DNA from: PALSA-1180 sp964624625
Lineage (GTDB): Bacteria; Oederibacteriota; Muellerivitia; Muellerivitales; Muellerivitaceae
Direction: 5' to 3'
Assembly (NCBI GenBank): GCA_964624625.1
Contig: CAZUXW010000007.1
Coordinates: 1-64,000, forward strand
Length of the DNA: 64,000 bases
Made by a program: the position numbers and the translations under genes. The notes under the pieces were generated by a model. The model made no database searches and was not told the DNA's origin. It saw only the letters and a list, made by a program, of their open reading frames with translations. This document shows positions 51,711-59,222 of this stretch, piece after piece (the stretch's first letter is position 1; the number at the start of each line of letters is the position of its first letter).

Positions 51711-52577
51711 TTATTGAAGGGCCGCTGCCCCTCCCACGATCTCCGCCAACTCCTTGGTAATCATGGCCTGGCGGGCCCGGTTAAATTCCAGCGTCAGACG
51801 GCCGATCATTTCCGACGCGTTCTTGCTGGCCGATTCCATGGCGTTCCGCTTCGCCGCCATCTCGGAGGAAAAACTTTCCAAAAGGAAGCGGTGAATCTGG
51901 GTCGCCAGGTACTGGGAAATCAGCTTTTCCAAAATCGCTTCCACGTTGGGTTCAAACTCGTAGTCCCCAGCCGGGCCCTTGTATAATTTTTCACCCTCCT
52001 CAACCTCTTTCACCCTCAACGGAAGAACTGTGTCCAAGGTCACCTTTTGGGTCATGACGCTCTTGAAATCGGTGTAGAGGACCAGGACGGATTTATACTT
52101 TTCGGCGGTAAAAAGCAGCTCAATTTCATCCCGCATTTCCAATACCGTCTCATAGGGAATATGGGGAAACACGCTCAGCCATTCCCGGCGGATCGCGAAA
52201 CCACGGCGCTTGAAAAAATCCCTGCCCTTTTTACCCACGCACAACAACACCGTGTCCGGATTCTCGCGCAGATAGCCCTGGGCCTGGCGCAGGACATTGG
52301 TATTGAAGCTTCCGCAAAGGCCCCGGTCCGCGGTAATGACCATCAAGGCCGTCTTTCCCTCGCCCCTCACGGTTAACAGCGGATGAACTTCCGGCCCCGT
52401 CTTGGAGGCCAAGTTCTTCATCACGTCCGCCATGCGCTGGGCATAGGGCCGGGCGCCCAGGATGCGTTGTTGGGCCTTCTTCAAGCGGGCCGTCGCCACC
52501 ATCTTCATGGCTTTCGTGATCTGCCCGATGTTCTTGACGCTTTTAATGCGGGTTTTAATTTCCCTGATTTGTGCCAT
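51711..52577 (-). CDS. atpG: ATP synthase F1 gamma subunit
   Basis: 288 residues. N- and C-terminal helices (about 1-55 and 225-288) form the rotor coiled coil; MAQIREIKTRIKSVKNIGQI and FNRARQAMITKELAEIVGGA are the classic ends. It turns within the alpha-beta ring. The element between atpA and atpG ends 10 bases from its ATG, so that the ribosome site (AAGAAAG) sits right beside the hairpin. Confidence 0.96.
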   Translation of the reverse strand: MAQIREIKTRIKSVKNIGQITKAMKMVATARLKKAQQRILGARPYAQRMADVMKNLASKTGPEVHPLLTVRGEGKTALMVITADRGLCGSFNTNVLRQAQGYLRENPDTVLLCVGKKGRDFFKRRGFAIRREWLSVFPHIPYETVLEMRDEIELLFTAEKYKSVLVLYTDFKSVMTQKVTLDTVLPLRVKEVEEGEKLYKGPAGDYEFEPNVEAILEKLISQYLATQIHRFLLESFSSEMAAKRNAMESASKNASEMIGRLTLEFNRARQAMITKELAEIVGGAAALQ

Positions 52578-52587
52578 AAAAACTTTC

Positions 52588-52680
52588 TTACCACAGGGTC
52601 ACAAAGAGTTAACTGAGTGACCCCTAGGCTGAATAATTAGAATTATTGCTCTTCGTTACTCCCTGTAACTCGGTGGTTCA
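52588..52680. repeat. Intergenic inverted-repeat element in atp operon, CACAGGGTCACAAAG type
   Basis: Left arm 52588-52622 and right arm 52646-52680 are inverted copies with three CACAGAG-like units each. The right arm ends exactly at the atpA stop codon and the left arm stops 10 bases before the atpG start, so the element occupies the whole intergenic space. Confidence 0.75.
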
Positions 52681-54186
52681 TCAGTAGTAATTTTTAGCGT
52701 ATTCCTGGCAGGCTTCCGTCAGTTTGGCCTTGGTATCCTCGGCCAGGTCGCCCTTGTCCTTAATATCCTTTAGAACGGCCGGGTACTTGGATTTCAAGTG
52801 CGACAGAAGTCCCGCCTCGAAAGCCTTCACTTTTTCCACCGGCAGGGGATCCAGGAAGCCGTTGTTGCCGGCGAAGATGGAAGCCACCTGGTCCTCCATT
52901 TCCATCGGCGCGTATTGGGGCTGCTTCAAGAGTTCAACCAATCGGGCGCCCCGGTTCAATTGGGCCATGGAAGCCTTGTCCAATTCCGCTCCAAATTGGG
53001 CGAAGGCGGCCAATTCATTATATTGAGCCATATCCAACTTTAATTTTCCCGCCACTTTTTTCGTGGCTTTGGTCTGGGCGTTGCCGCCGACACGGGAAAC
53101 GGAGATACCCACATTGATGGCGGGGCGGATACCGGAATTGAAAAGGTTCGATTCCAGGAAAATTTGCCCATCGGTGATGGAAATGACGTTGGTGGGAATG
53201 TAGGCCGTCACGTCCCCGGCCTGGGTCTCGATGATCGGCAGGGCCGTCAAGGAACCGCCGCCCAGCTTATCGTTGAGTTTACAGGCCCTTTCCAGCAAGC
53301 GGGAGTGGAGGTAGAAAACGTCGCCCGGATAAGCCTCGCGTCCCGGAGGACGGCGGAGCAGGAGCGACAATTCGCGGTAAGCCACGGCCTGTTTGGACAG
53401 GTCGTCATACACGATCAAGGCGTGGCCCCCGTTATAGGTGAATTCCTCGGCGACCGCGCATCCGGCGTAGGGCGCGATGTACTGTAGGGGAGCGGGATCC
53501 GAGGCCGTGGCGGAAACGATGATGCAATAGCCGAGGGCGTCGTGCTCTTCCAGCGTCCGGATGATCTGCGCCACCGTGGACTGTTTTTGGCCGATCGCGA
53601 CGTAAACGCACATGACGTTCTTGCCCTTGAGGTTCAGGATGGCGTCGATGGCCACCGCGGTTTTTCCCGTTTGGCGGTCCCCGATAATGAGCTCGCGCTG
53701 CCCGCGGCCGATGGGGATCATACAATCAATGGCCTTAATACCAGTATGCAGGGGCTGTTTTACGGGCTGGCGTTCGATGACGCCGGGGGCCCGAATTTCC
53801 AAGCGGCGGGTGTGGCTGGCGTTCAAAGGCCCTTTGCCGTCCAAAGGCTGGCCCAGAGGGTTGATCACCCGCCCTAGGAGCTCCTTGCCCGTGGGAATCT
53901 CGGCAATACGGCCCGTCAAATGGACCGGGTCCCCTTCCTTGACCTTTGTGGTGTCACCCATCAACACCGCCCCGACCGAGTCCGTCTCCAAGTTAAAGGC
54001 GATTCCGTAAACCTCGTTGGGGAACTTCAGGAGTTCACCGGCCATCGCGTCCTTCAACCCGTAAATAACCGCCACACCGTCGCCAACCTTCAACACTTCG
54101 CCCACCTGGGTGAGCGCCGCGTCGGGCTTGAAATCCTTGATGCGGGATTTTAAAATTTTGGTGACTTCGTCCGCTTGAAAACCCAT
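52681..54186 (-). CDS. atpA: ATP synthase F1 alpha subunit
   Basis: 501 residues, the usual length. Walker A GDRQTGKT at 169-176, the arginine-finger region around SVSRVGG near 365, and the beta-barrel N-terminal domain are present. It holds non-catalytic nucleotide sites and completes the catalytic sites of beta. The ATG follows GGAGGG at 5 bases. Confidence 0.97.
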   Translation of the reverse strand: MGFQADEVTKILKSRIKDFKPDAALTQVGEVLKVGDGVAVIYGLKDAMAGELLKFPNEVYGIAFNLETDSVGAVLMGDTTKVKEGDPVHLTGRIAEIPTGKELLGRVINPLGQPLDGKGPLNASHTRRLEIRAPGVIERQPVKQPLHTGIKAIDCMIPIGRGQRELIIGDRQTGKTAVAIDAILNLKGKNVMCVYVAIGQKQSTVAQIIRTLEEHDALGYCIIVSATASDPAPLQYIAPYAGCAVAEEFTYNGGHALIVYDDLSKQAVAYRELSLLLRRPPGREAYPGDVFYLHSRLLERACKLNDKLGGGSLTALPIIETQAGDVTAYIPTNVISITDGQIFLESNLFNSGIRPAINVGISVSRVGGNAQTKATKKVAGKLKLDMAQYNELAAFAQFGAELDKASMAQLNRGARLVELLKQPQYAPMEMEDQVASIFAGNNGFLDPLPVEKVKAFEAGLLSHLKSKYPAVLKDIKDKGDLAEDTKAKLTEACQEYAKNYY

Positions 54187-54210
54187 TCCAACCCTCCGGA
54201 AAATTCAATT

Positions 54211-54323
54211 TTCACCACAGAGTTACACTGAGTAACAAGGAGTGAAAATTAATAATTAAATTCTGTTTTCGGCCTTACTCCGAGTAACTCTGCTCTTCGC
54301 TGCGCGAAGGGCTCTGTGGTTCA
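54211..54323. repeat. Intergenic inverted-repeat element in atp operon with nested insertion
   Basis: Left arm 54211-54243 (CACCACAGAGTTACACTGAG and on) pairs with right arm 54271-54323. The right arm is interrupted by a 19-base insertion (54293-54311) that is itself a hairpin (CTTCGC-TGC-GCGAAG) and is flanked by CTCTG on both sides, like a 5 bp target duplication. The element fills the atpH-atpA gap. Confidence 0.75.
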
Positions 54324-54328
54324 AAGTT

Positions 54329-54874
54329 TTATTCGATCTCGACCTTCAGCAGCCTTTGCTTCATGCGTTCCAATTGGCCTAATACGCTTCCATCCATGCG
54401 CTGATCCCCGAGGTAAATCATCATGCCGCCAATGAGTCCCGGCTTCACCTCTTCCTTGAGTTCCACAACAATCCCGAACATCTGTGAAAGCTTGTCAATT
54501 AATGAGTCTTTTTGGGCCCCTGTTAAGGGCAGGGACGTCAGGACCCGGGCCACGGCCTTCCCCCGCAATTCGTGCCAAAGCCTCTCAAAATGGTCGGCCA
54601 CGGCTTTGAAATGCTTAATCCTTTTTTTCATGATGAGCAGCATCAGGAAGTTTTCCATGGTGGAGGATAGTTTTTGGCTCATGAGGCGGCGGAGAGTCTC
54701 GATTTTTTCCTGGGATTTGGCCCTGGGATGCTCCAGGACCGACTTCAATTCCTGGTTCTCTTCCACCAGTTTTTGGATCGTCTGGATTTCCTGGGCGATA
54801 GAATCGACGGTTTTCTGCTCTTGGGCCACCTGCAGAAGGGCCACGGCGTATTTTTCGGCGATCACTGATTCCAT
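54329..54874 (-). CDS. atpH: ATP synthase F1 delta subunit (OSCP)
   Basis: 181 residues, all-helical N-terminal domain plus C-terminal part with VELKEEVKPGLIGGMMIYLG (about 136-155), typical of the OSCP family. It links the F1 head to the b-subunit stator. Gene order atpF-atpH-atpA is standard. GGAG upstream, in TATAGGAG. Confidence 0.93.
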   Translation of the reverse strand: MESVIAEKYAVALLQVAQEQKTVDSIAQEIQTIQKLVEENQELKSVLEHPRAKSQEKIETLRRLMSQKLSSTMENFLMLLIMKKRIKHFKAVADHFERLWHELRGKAVARVLTSLPLTGAQKDSLIDKLSQMFGIVVELKEEVKPGLIGGMMIYLGDQRMDGSVLGQLERMKQRLLKVEIE

Positions 54875-54907
54875 TTTTTTCTCCTATAACGCACTCGTTC
54901 CCGGAAA

Positions 54908-55396
54908 TTAATTCTTCCGGGCGCCCAGCTCCTGGATATTTTCCTTCACGATCTTCTCCTGAACCTTCGCGTCCACCGAGGATCGGATAATCTTCTCCGC
55001 GATTTCCACCGCCAGCAGGCCCACTTCCTTTTGGAGGGCCTGGGTCACAGCCTGGCGCTCGCTCTCGATCGCCTTCCGGGCGTCCGCCAAAATCAGCTCG
55101 GCTTCCTTGCGGGCCGATTGGATCGCCTCATCCCTGGCTTGGGTGGCTTCCTTGCGGGACCGCTGTAATATTTCAACCGTCCCCTGTTCCAATTCCTTCA
55201 CTTTTTTCTCAAACTCGGCCTTCAAATGGGCGGCCTCGTCCTGCCGTTTATCGGCGGTGGAAATCTGCTCCTCGATCCGCTTTTGGCGGCTGTCCATCCA
55301 CTCCCTCAATTGAGGGAGGAAAATTTTGGAGGATAAAAACATTCCCACCAAAAAAGTAGCGAGCTGGAGGAGAAATACAGTCAGGTTAAATTCCAT
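54908..55396 (-). CDS. atpF: ATP synthase Fo b subunit
   Basis: 162 residues. One transmembrane helix (about 4-24) is followed by a long charged helix to the C-terminus that forms the peripheral stalk dimer. Only one b-type gene is present, so the stator is probably a b2 homodimer. A strong hairpin lies in the gap upstream, after atpE. Confidence 0.93.
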   Translation of the reverse strand: MEFNLTVFLLQLATFLVGMFLSSKIFLPQLREWMDSRQKRIEEQISTADKRQDEAAHLKAEFEKKVKELEQGTVEILQRSRKEATQARDEAIQSARKEAELILADARKAIESERQAVTQALQKEVGLLAVEIAEKIIRSSVDAKVQEKIVKENIQELGARKN

Positions 55397-55410
55397 GTCT
55401 TGCCTTCCGT

Positions 55411-55445
55411 AAAATAAGGCGCCAAGAAGGGTTCCCCCTTGGCGC
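55411..55445 (-). promoter_or_regulatory. Strong hairpin after atpE, possible attenuator
   Basis: On the minus strand GCGCCAAG and CTTGGCGC (55438-55445 with 55419-55426) form a perfect 8 bp stem, with an inner GGG-AA-CCC stem, followed by TTATTTTA. It looks like a weak terminator or 3' protective hairpin between atpE and atpF, which would fit the high c-subunit to b-subunit ratio needed. Confidence 0.6.
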
Positions 55446-55461
55446 GGTTATTGATTGATCC

Positions 55462-55824
55462 TCAATGGGCGATGAACAAGTCCTTGAAAGGGTTGGAATA
55501 AAGCAAAAGAAACACGATGGCCAGGGCGTAAATCGCCAAGGACTCGATCATCGCGATACCGATGAACATGGTGGCCCGGATGGTTCCCATCATTTCAGGT
55601 TGTCGGGCCATGGCTTCCAGGGCCTTCCCCACCGTGTTTCCCATTCCGATGCCGGTCCCAACGGTTCCCAGGCCAATGGCTAAACCGGCACCCAGGCAGG
55701 TCAGCCCGAAAAACCAAACGCTTCCATCAGCGGCCTTGGACGCCACGGCGCCGTCAGCCCAAGCCGCGCTGGCCACCACCGCGAACAACAACATCATCGC
55801 CGTCAACATCAAATTCTTTCTCAT
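55462..55824 (-). CDS. atpE: ATP synthase Fo c subunit
   Basis: 120 residues from the ATG at 55824, placed 6 bases after AAGGAG; 14 upstream codons are not used. Unlike the usual about 80-residue form, it has an N-terminal signal-like peptide (MRKNLMLTAMMLLFAVVASA then AWADG). Two helices (about 37-63 and 83-109) flank the RQPE loop (74-77). The ion carrier is Glu94, followed by Ser95; but position 62 is Gly with Met61 in place of the Na+-binding Gln, and position 96 is Leu not Thr, so I infer H+ coupling. Hairpins lie both before and after the gene. Confidence 0.93.
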   Translation of the reverse strand: MRKNLMLTAMMLLFAVVASAAWADGAVASKAADGSVWFFGLTCLGAGLAIGLGTVGTGIGMGNTVGKALEAMARQPEMMGTIRATMFIGIAMIESLAIYALAIVFLLLYSNPFKDLFIAH

Positions 55825-55887
55825 CCTCGACTCCTTAAAAATGTTTTCACGAATCCTCAAGGTCAAGCGGGGGCAAGCCTCAAGGAA

Positions 55888-55903
55888 TCCCGCTAGCGCG
55901 GGA
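55888..55903. repeat. Small palindrome between atpB and atpE
   Basis: TCCCGC-TAGC-GCGGGA is a perfect 6 bp stem with a 4-base loop. It resembles short REP-like intergenic palindromes and is not followed by a T-tract on either strand. Confidence 0.5.
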
Positions 55904-55913
55904 ACGTCGACAA

Positions 55914-56729
55914 TCAGTGGGCCCCTTCCGTCTGCCCCTCATGCTCCTCCAACGCGCCGCCGATATAAACCATCGCCAGGAACATGAAAACAAAAGCTTG
56001 GATAAAGGAAACAAACACGCCCAGGATGGTGATGAGAATCCGCAGAATGCCCGGGGTAAATGCGAAAATTTTGGATATCAGGCTGTCCCCCCAGAAGGCC
56101 CCGATGAGGAGGATCGAGACGCCCAGGATTTTTTCCTTCCCCATCATGTTCCCAAACAACCTCAAGGTCAGGGAGGCCGGCTTGACAAACTCCCCCACTA
56201 AATGGATGGGCGGCATCATGATCCAAAGCAGGGCGATGACGCCCCTCATCATGATCCTCATACCCAAGCCGGCATTGGGATCCATTTCGATGGCGGGGGG
56301 AAGAAAATGGGAAAAGTGGCCGGCCCAGCCCTTTTCCTTGATTCCCCAAAAATGGGTGGAAAGAAAAACGACGGCGGCCATTCCCAGGTTCATATCCACC
56401 CGGCTCGTGGGCGAAACCATGCCGGGGATCAGTCCCATCAGGTTGGAAAAAAGGATGAAAATAAAAAGATAAAAAAAGAGGGGAAAAAAGAACGGCGCAT
56501 GGCGCCCGACGAGGGGCTCGGCCATATCCTGGACAAACTCCACGATCAGTTCAAAGAAATTTTGGATGCCCTTCGGGACGGCCTTCATCCGGCGGGTCGA
56601 TAAAAAGAGAAGAGTCATCAATAAAAGCGTGACGAACCAGGACACGGTTAAGGTATTGATGGCGTTTTCAAACCCGAAGAAACCAAAGGGAATAAAAATC
56701 GGGCTTTCAGCCGTCTCCATCGTCACCAT
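55914..56729 (-). CDS. atpB: ATP synthase Fo a subunit
   Basis: 271 residues, five to six transmembrane helices. The essential Arg190 is in KPASLTLRLFGNMMGKE, next to the c-ring interface. It contains the two half-channels. A candidate internal promoter lies 100 bases upstream, after atpI. The ATG at 56729 is followed by a second Met three codons on; either is possible. Confidence 0.95.
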   Translation of the reverse strand: MVTMETAESPIFIPFGFFGFENAINTLTVSWFVTLLLMTLLFLSTRRMKAVPKGIQNFFELIVEFVQDMAEPLVGRHAPFFFPLFFYLFIFILFSNLMGLIPGMVSPTSRVDMNLGMAAVVFLSTHFWGIKEKGWAGHFSHFLPPAIEMDPNAGLGMRIMMRGVIALLWIMMPPIHLVGEFVKPASLTLRLFGNMMGKEKILGVSILLIGAFWGDSLISKIFAFTPGILRILITILGVFVSFIQAFVFMFLAMVYIGGALEEHEGQTEGAH

Positions 56730-56828
56730 TGAAAAACCTTCCTTGAAAAGAAAATAATGGGGCGTTGAAAGATGAGGAAAGGTAGTCGAAAAGAAGCGCT
56801 TTAACGAAAAACTTTGAAAACGGGGGGT

Positions 56829-56857
56829 AGTTTAATGTTTTCCCCTGGGGAGGTCAA
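56829..56857 (-). promoter_or_regulatory. Candidate internal promoter before atpB
   Basis: TTGACC (56852-56857), 17 bases, TAAACT (56829-56834), minus strand. It could raise transcription of the structural atp genes above that of atpI and atpZ. A TCCCC-AGGGGA palindrome lies in the spacer. Confidence 0.42.
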
Positions 56858-56872
56858 CCCTTCCTCCAAATT

Positions 56873-57304
56873 TTACTTACCGTTTATTTTCTTCCCCAAA
56901 GGATCCGAACGCCAACCGGCCCAACCCAAAATCAGCAAGAACCAAAAATAACCGGCTCCCGCCCCGGCGAGGCAAAGGGGTGAAACTGAAAGAAACCACC
57001 AACAGGCAAAAGCCATCACCATCCAACGAATCATGTTCAAAAACCAAAAAAACTTACGGCCTTCCACTTCCCCGCGGGTTAAAACTTTTTCGGTCAGGAT
57101 TTTTAAGCTGTAAAAGTTCAGCACATTGAACAGACTGCCCCAACCCAATCCAAAAGATAAATCCTTTTGGCCGAAATGGAAGGCCAGCCAGGAACCGGAT
57201 AATCCGCTGACCAGGGTCCCGAGCGGAACCCAAGGGATCCAATCGGTTTTTTCAGCGGAAGCGGGATTTTTTTTTTGGCCTTTGTAAAAACCGGGAGGTG
57301 TCAT
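56873..57304 (-). CDS. atpI: ATP synthase subunit I (AtpI-like)
   Basis: 143 residues from the ATG at 57304, overlapping the atpZ stop as ATGA; the longer frame runs antisense-like through atpZ and is rejected. Four transmembrane helices and GSLFNVLNFYSLKILTEKVL (about 57-77) match the AtpI family. AtpI helps assemble the c-ring and may handle Mg2+. Sequence divergence is high, as usual for this subunit. Confidence 0.75.
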   Translation of the reverse strand: MTPPGFYKGQKKNPASAEKTDWIPWVPLGTLVSGLSGSWLAFHFGQKDLSFGLGWGSLFNVLNFYSLKILTEKVLTRGEVEGRKFFWFLNMIRWMVMAFACWWFLSVSPLCLAGAGAGYFWFLLILGWAGWRSDPLGKKINGK

Positions 57305-57537
57305 CCGGGGGGCGGCTTTTTCGGGCCCCCGAGGGACTTTAAATCCTCGAAAAGGATCACGTAACTGGCCGCGACCCCGAACAGGAAACCGACCATGATC
57401 ACCCATTCTCCCCAATGAAGATATTTATGAAGCAGCAGGCCCAATCCAAACCCGGCGAAGGTGCAGAGGACAAAATTGAGGCCTAAGGTTGAGAGTCGTA
57501 GGAGATCGGCGCCGGCGGATAATTTTCCCTTGTCCAT
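57301..57537 (-). CDS. atpZ: AtpZ-like F1Fo ATPase accessory protein
   Basis: 78 residues, two transmembrane helices (about 15-35 and 43-63) with a short loop, matching the AtpZ family (F0F1 ATPase subunit, PF09527 type). With AtpI it is linked to Mg2+ or Ca2+ transport and c-ring assembly. The gene overlaps the DUF3343 gene upstream by 55 bp and atpI downstream by 4 bp. Confidence 0.8.
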   Translation of the reverse strand: MDKGKLSAGADLLRLSTLGLNFVLCTFAGFGLGLLLHKYLHWGEWVIMVGFLFGVAASYVILFEDLKSLGGPKKPPPG

Positions 57538-57812
57538 TGTCCATCCTTTTCGATATGAAAAGCCGCCTTGATATAGATGTCCTCGGGAGTCAGGAGGCCC
57601 TCGACCCGGGGTCGGTCTTCTTTCACGATCACCAAACCCAAACCGCAGTCATCCTGAATGTCCCTCGGCCGGGGGATCAGCTTAAACCTGGTCCGGTGCT
57701 CCTTGAGCACGGATTCGGCGTGCATGGTTTCATGGGTCGTGTGAAATAAAAGCACGTAATGCTTTTCCGTTAACGCCAGCCGGCTGGGGGAAACATTCGG
57801 GGCCGCCACCAT
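57483..57812 (-). CDS. DUF3343 protein, putative sulfur/selenium carrier
   Basis: 109 residues. KHYVLLFHTTHETMHAESVL (18-37) and IPRPRDIQDDCGLGL (about 46-60) match the DUF3343 family, with its conserved Cys in the DDCG turn. These proteins are proposed Se/S carriers and share a fold with some transporters' partners; the biochemical role is not proven. The C-terminal tail of about 25 residues overlaps atpZ. It starts 29 bp after the bifunctional-nuclease gene, so it is part of the same operon. Confidence 0.75.
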   Translation of the reverse strand: MVAAPNVSPSRLALTEKHYVLLFHTTHETMHAESVLKEHRTRFKLIPRPRDIQDDCGLGLVIVKEDRPRVEGLLTPEDIYIKAAFHIEKDGQWTRENYPPAPISYDSQP

Positions 57813-57841
57813 CGCTCCTTTGAAGGACCGTTCCGCGAATC

Positions 57842-58345
57842 CTACTGCTCGTGGGCCGAACCTGGTAGATCCTTAAAATCAGTCGGAGTCAGGTTTTCAA
57901 GGAATTTTTTGAATTCGCTCATTTCCTCCTTGTATTTCTCCTTGTCCTGAATCGTCGCGTTGATCACGACTTTTTCCGCCACAAAAATCGGCGAGTTGGT
58001 CCTGAGGGCCAGGGCGATGGCGTCCGAGGGCCTTGCGTCAATCTCGAACTTTTCGGGGGAATCGGCGACTTCCAGGAATATCCTCGCGAAAAAAGTATTT
58101 TGGTTGATGTCGTTCACCAGCACTTTCGTGACTTTGGCCCCAAGGGTGTCGATGACGTTCTTCAACAGGTCATGGGTCATGGGGCGGGCGATCACCTGCT
58201 CATTGAGCTGGATAAAGATGGCTGTCGCCTCCGCCACGCCGATCCAAATAGGCAAATAACGCTTTTCGTCCTCATCGGTCAAAATAACCGCGGGCGTTTT
58301 TAGGTTGGGGTCAACGGCGATACCGCGTACTTTCATTTCGATCAT
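57842..58345 (-). CDS. Bifunctional nuclease family protein (BFN, DUF151)
   Basis: 167 residues. The DUF151 core (about 5-130) includes LPIWIGVAEATAIFIQL and RPSDAIALALRTNSPIFVAE. Relatives have been reported with DNase and RNase activity in plants, and the domain is widespread in bacteria with unclear role. The C-terminal part is acidic. GGAG precedes the ATG at 8 bases. With the promoter at 58478-58506 it is likely the first gene of the transcript that continues into the ATP synthase genes. Confidence 0.85.
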   Translation of the reverse strand: MIEMKVRGIAVDPNLKTPAVILTDEDEKRYLPIWIGVAEATAIFIQLNEQVIARPMTHDLLKNVIDTLGAKVTKVLVNDINQNTFFARIFLEVADSPEKFEIDARPSDAIALALRTNSPIFVAEKVVINATIQDKEKYKEEMSEFKKFLENLTPTDFKDLPGSAHEQ

Positions 58346-58477
58346 GGGTGAGGCTCCATAAGCATTTGGTGACTATCGTCTATTTCTAAGCATCATGAGA
58401 AGAATCCACCGATTTTACAAGGGCAGGGATCAGCCGACCGTTCGATTCAACGAGGCGCGAGACATTGGAACAAGGCC

Positions 58478-58506
58478 ATTATAAGCCCGATCTTCAATGC
58501 TTGCAA
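58478..58506 (-). promoter_or_regulatory. Sigma-70-like promoter of BFN-DUF3343-atp operon
   Basis: TTGCAA (58501-58506), exactly 17 bases, TATAAT (58478-58483), minus strand. The -10 is perfect. The leader to the BFN ATG is about 125 bases with no ORF. It is the best promoter found upstream of the ATP synthase genes. Confidence 0.75.
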
Positions 58507-58526
58507 TGCGGGCGCCGGGGGTAAAT

Positions 58527-59102
58527 TCAGGATCTTGTTTTTTTCTTGAGGTCGGATTCGCTAAAAATTTGGGCCTCGAAGCCGAAAAGGTTGGACTTTC
58601 CTTTCCACGCTTCGCTTGGAAGACCCGCTTTGACGCAGGTTTGGGACAGAAATGTCTCCGCGTCCCATCCGTAATCGATCGCGACCTGCGGAAGCAATAG
58701 GCCCGAGCGGTTTCCCTGGCTGACGATTAGTCCGTGAACTCCAACCCTAATTTGATCCGGCTGGATTGGTTTAGGTTGGGTCAAAACGGATATCTCGATT
58801 TCAATGCGGGAAAGTTCTTCCAAGCGGACGGGGGGAAAGCGGGGATCCTGCAAGGCGGCGCTGACAGCGGCCTCTTGAACGGCTTCCACCAAGGGTTTAA
58901 TGGGATAGGGAAAACCAATGCAGCCCCGGAGATCCTCCATCCAAAGGGTGACAAAAACGCCTCTTTTTTCCCGTAAAAGAGCGGAAAGGGATTCCACGGC
59001 CGGGGGCTTCCTTCCCTTTTGAATGGTGATTTGAATCGAATTTCGGGCCAATTGCAAAAGCAGCTTTTGGTCCTCTTCCGAGACCATTTCCAAAGGATTC
59101 AA
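58527..59102 (-). CDS. AMMECR1-domain protein (AmmeMemoRadiSam system protein A)
   Basis: 191 residues. LRGCIGFPYPIKPL (58-71) is the AMMECR1 signature, and PRFPPVRLEELSRIEIEISV (89-108) follows it. The domain's function is unknown; it is widely conserved in archaea, bacteria and eukaryotes and occurs with MEMO and a radical SAM protein. A TTG at 59102 with AGAGG upstream is the annotated start; the ATG five codons in is an alternative. The MEMO gene lies upstream on the same strand. Confidence 0.85.
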   Translation of the reverse strand: MNPLEMVSEEDQKLLLQLARNSIQITIQKGRKPPAVESLSALLREKRGVFVTLWMEDLRGCIGFPYPIKPLVEAVQEAAVSAALQDPRFPPVRLEELSRIEIEISVLTQPKPIQPDQIRVGVHGLIVSQGNRSGLLLPQVAIDYGWDAETFLSQTCVKAGLPSEAWKGKSNLFGFEAQIFSESDLKKKTRS

Positions 59103-59112
59103 TCCAACCTCT

Positions 59113-59148
59113 TTTCACCACAGAATGCGCGGTGTTAACCGAGCGCGG
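59113..59148. repeat. CACCACAGA-type repeat, single arm
   Basis: TTCACCACAGAATGCGCGGTGTTAACC and onward repeats the arm of the elements found in the atp operon, but no inverted partner follows within 80 bases. It ends in the complementary GCGCGG, a small palindrome. It lies between the MEMO and AMMECR1 genes. Confidence 0.5.
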
Positions 59149-59222
59149 CCTTGACCATAATTTCAAAAGACGACAATCTGAAAAAAACGGACTTACCCCG
59201 CGTGATTCTTTGGCTCAAGCCG

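Noticed and set aside
50382..51986. 534-residue open frame antisense to atpD
   Set aside because: GC-rich third positions of a highly expressed gene often leave an open antisense frame; no domain is visible.
55462..55824. Sodium-type ATP synthase c subunit (Glu-Ser pair after the carboxylate)
   Set aside because: The Gln of the first helix and the Thr after Ser in Na+ types are replaced by Met and Leu, so an H+ site is more likely.
57483..57537. Frameshift joining DUF3343 and atpZ
   Set aside because: Both proteins have complete, family-like ends and starts; the 55 bp overlap is in different frames and needs no error.
58430..58470. tRNA-like GTTCGATTC box
   Set aside because: No acceptor, D or anticodon stem can be drawn around it; the paired T-stem bases do not match.
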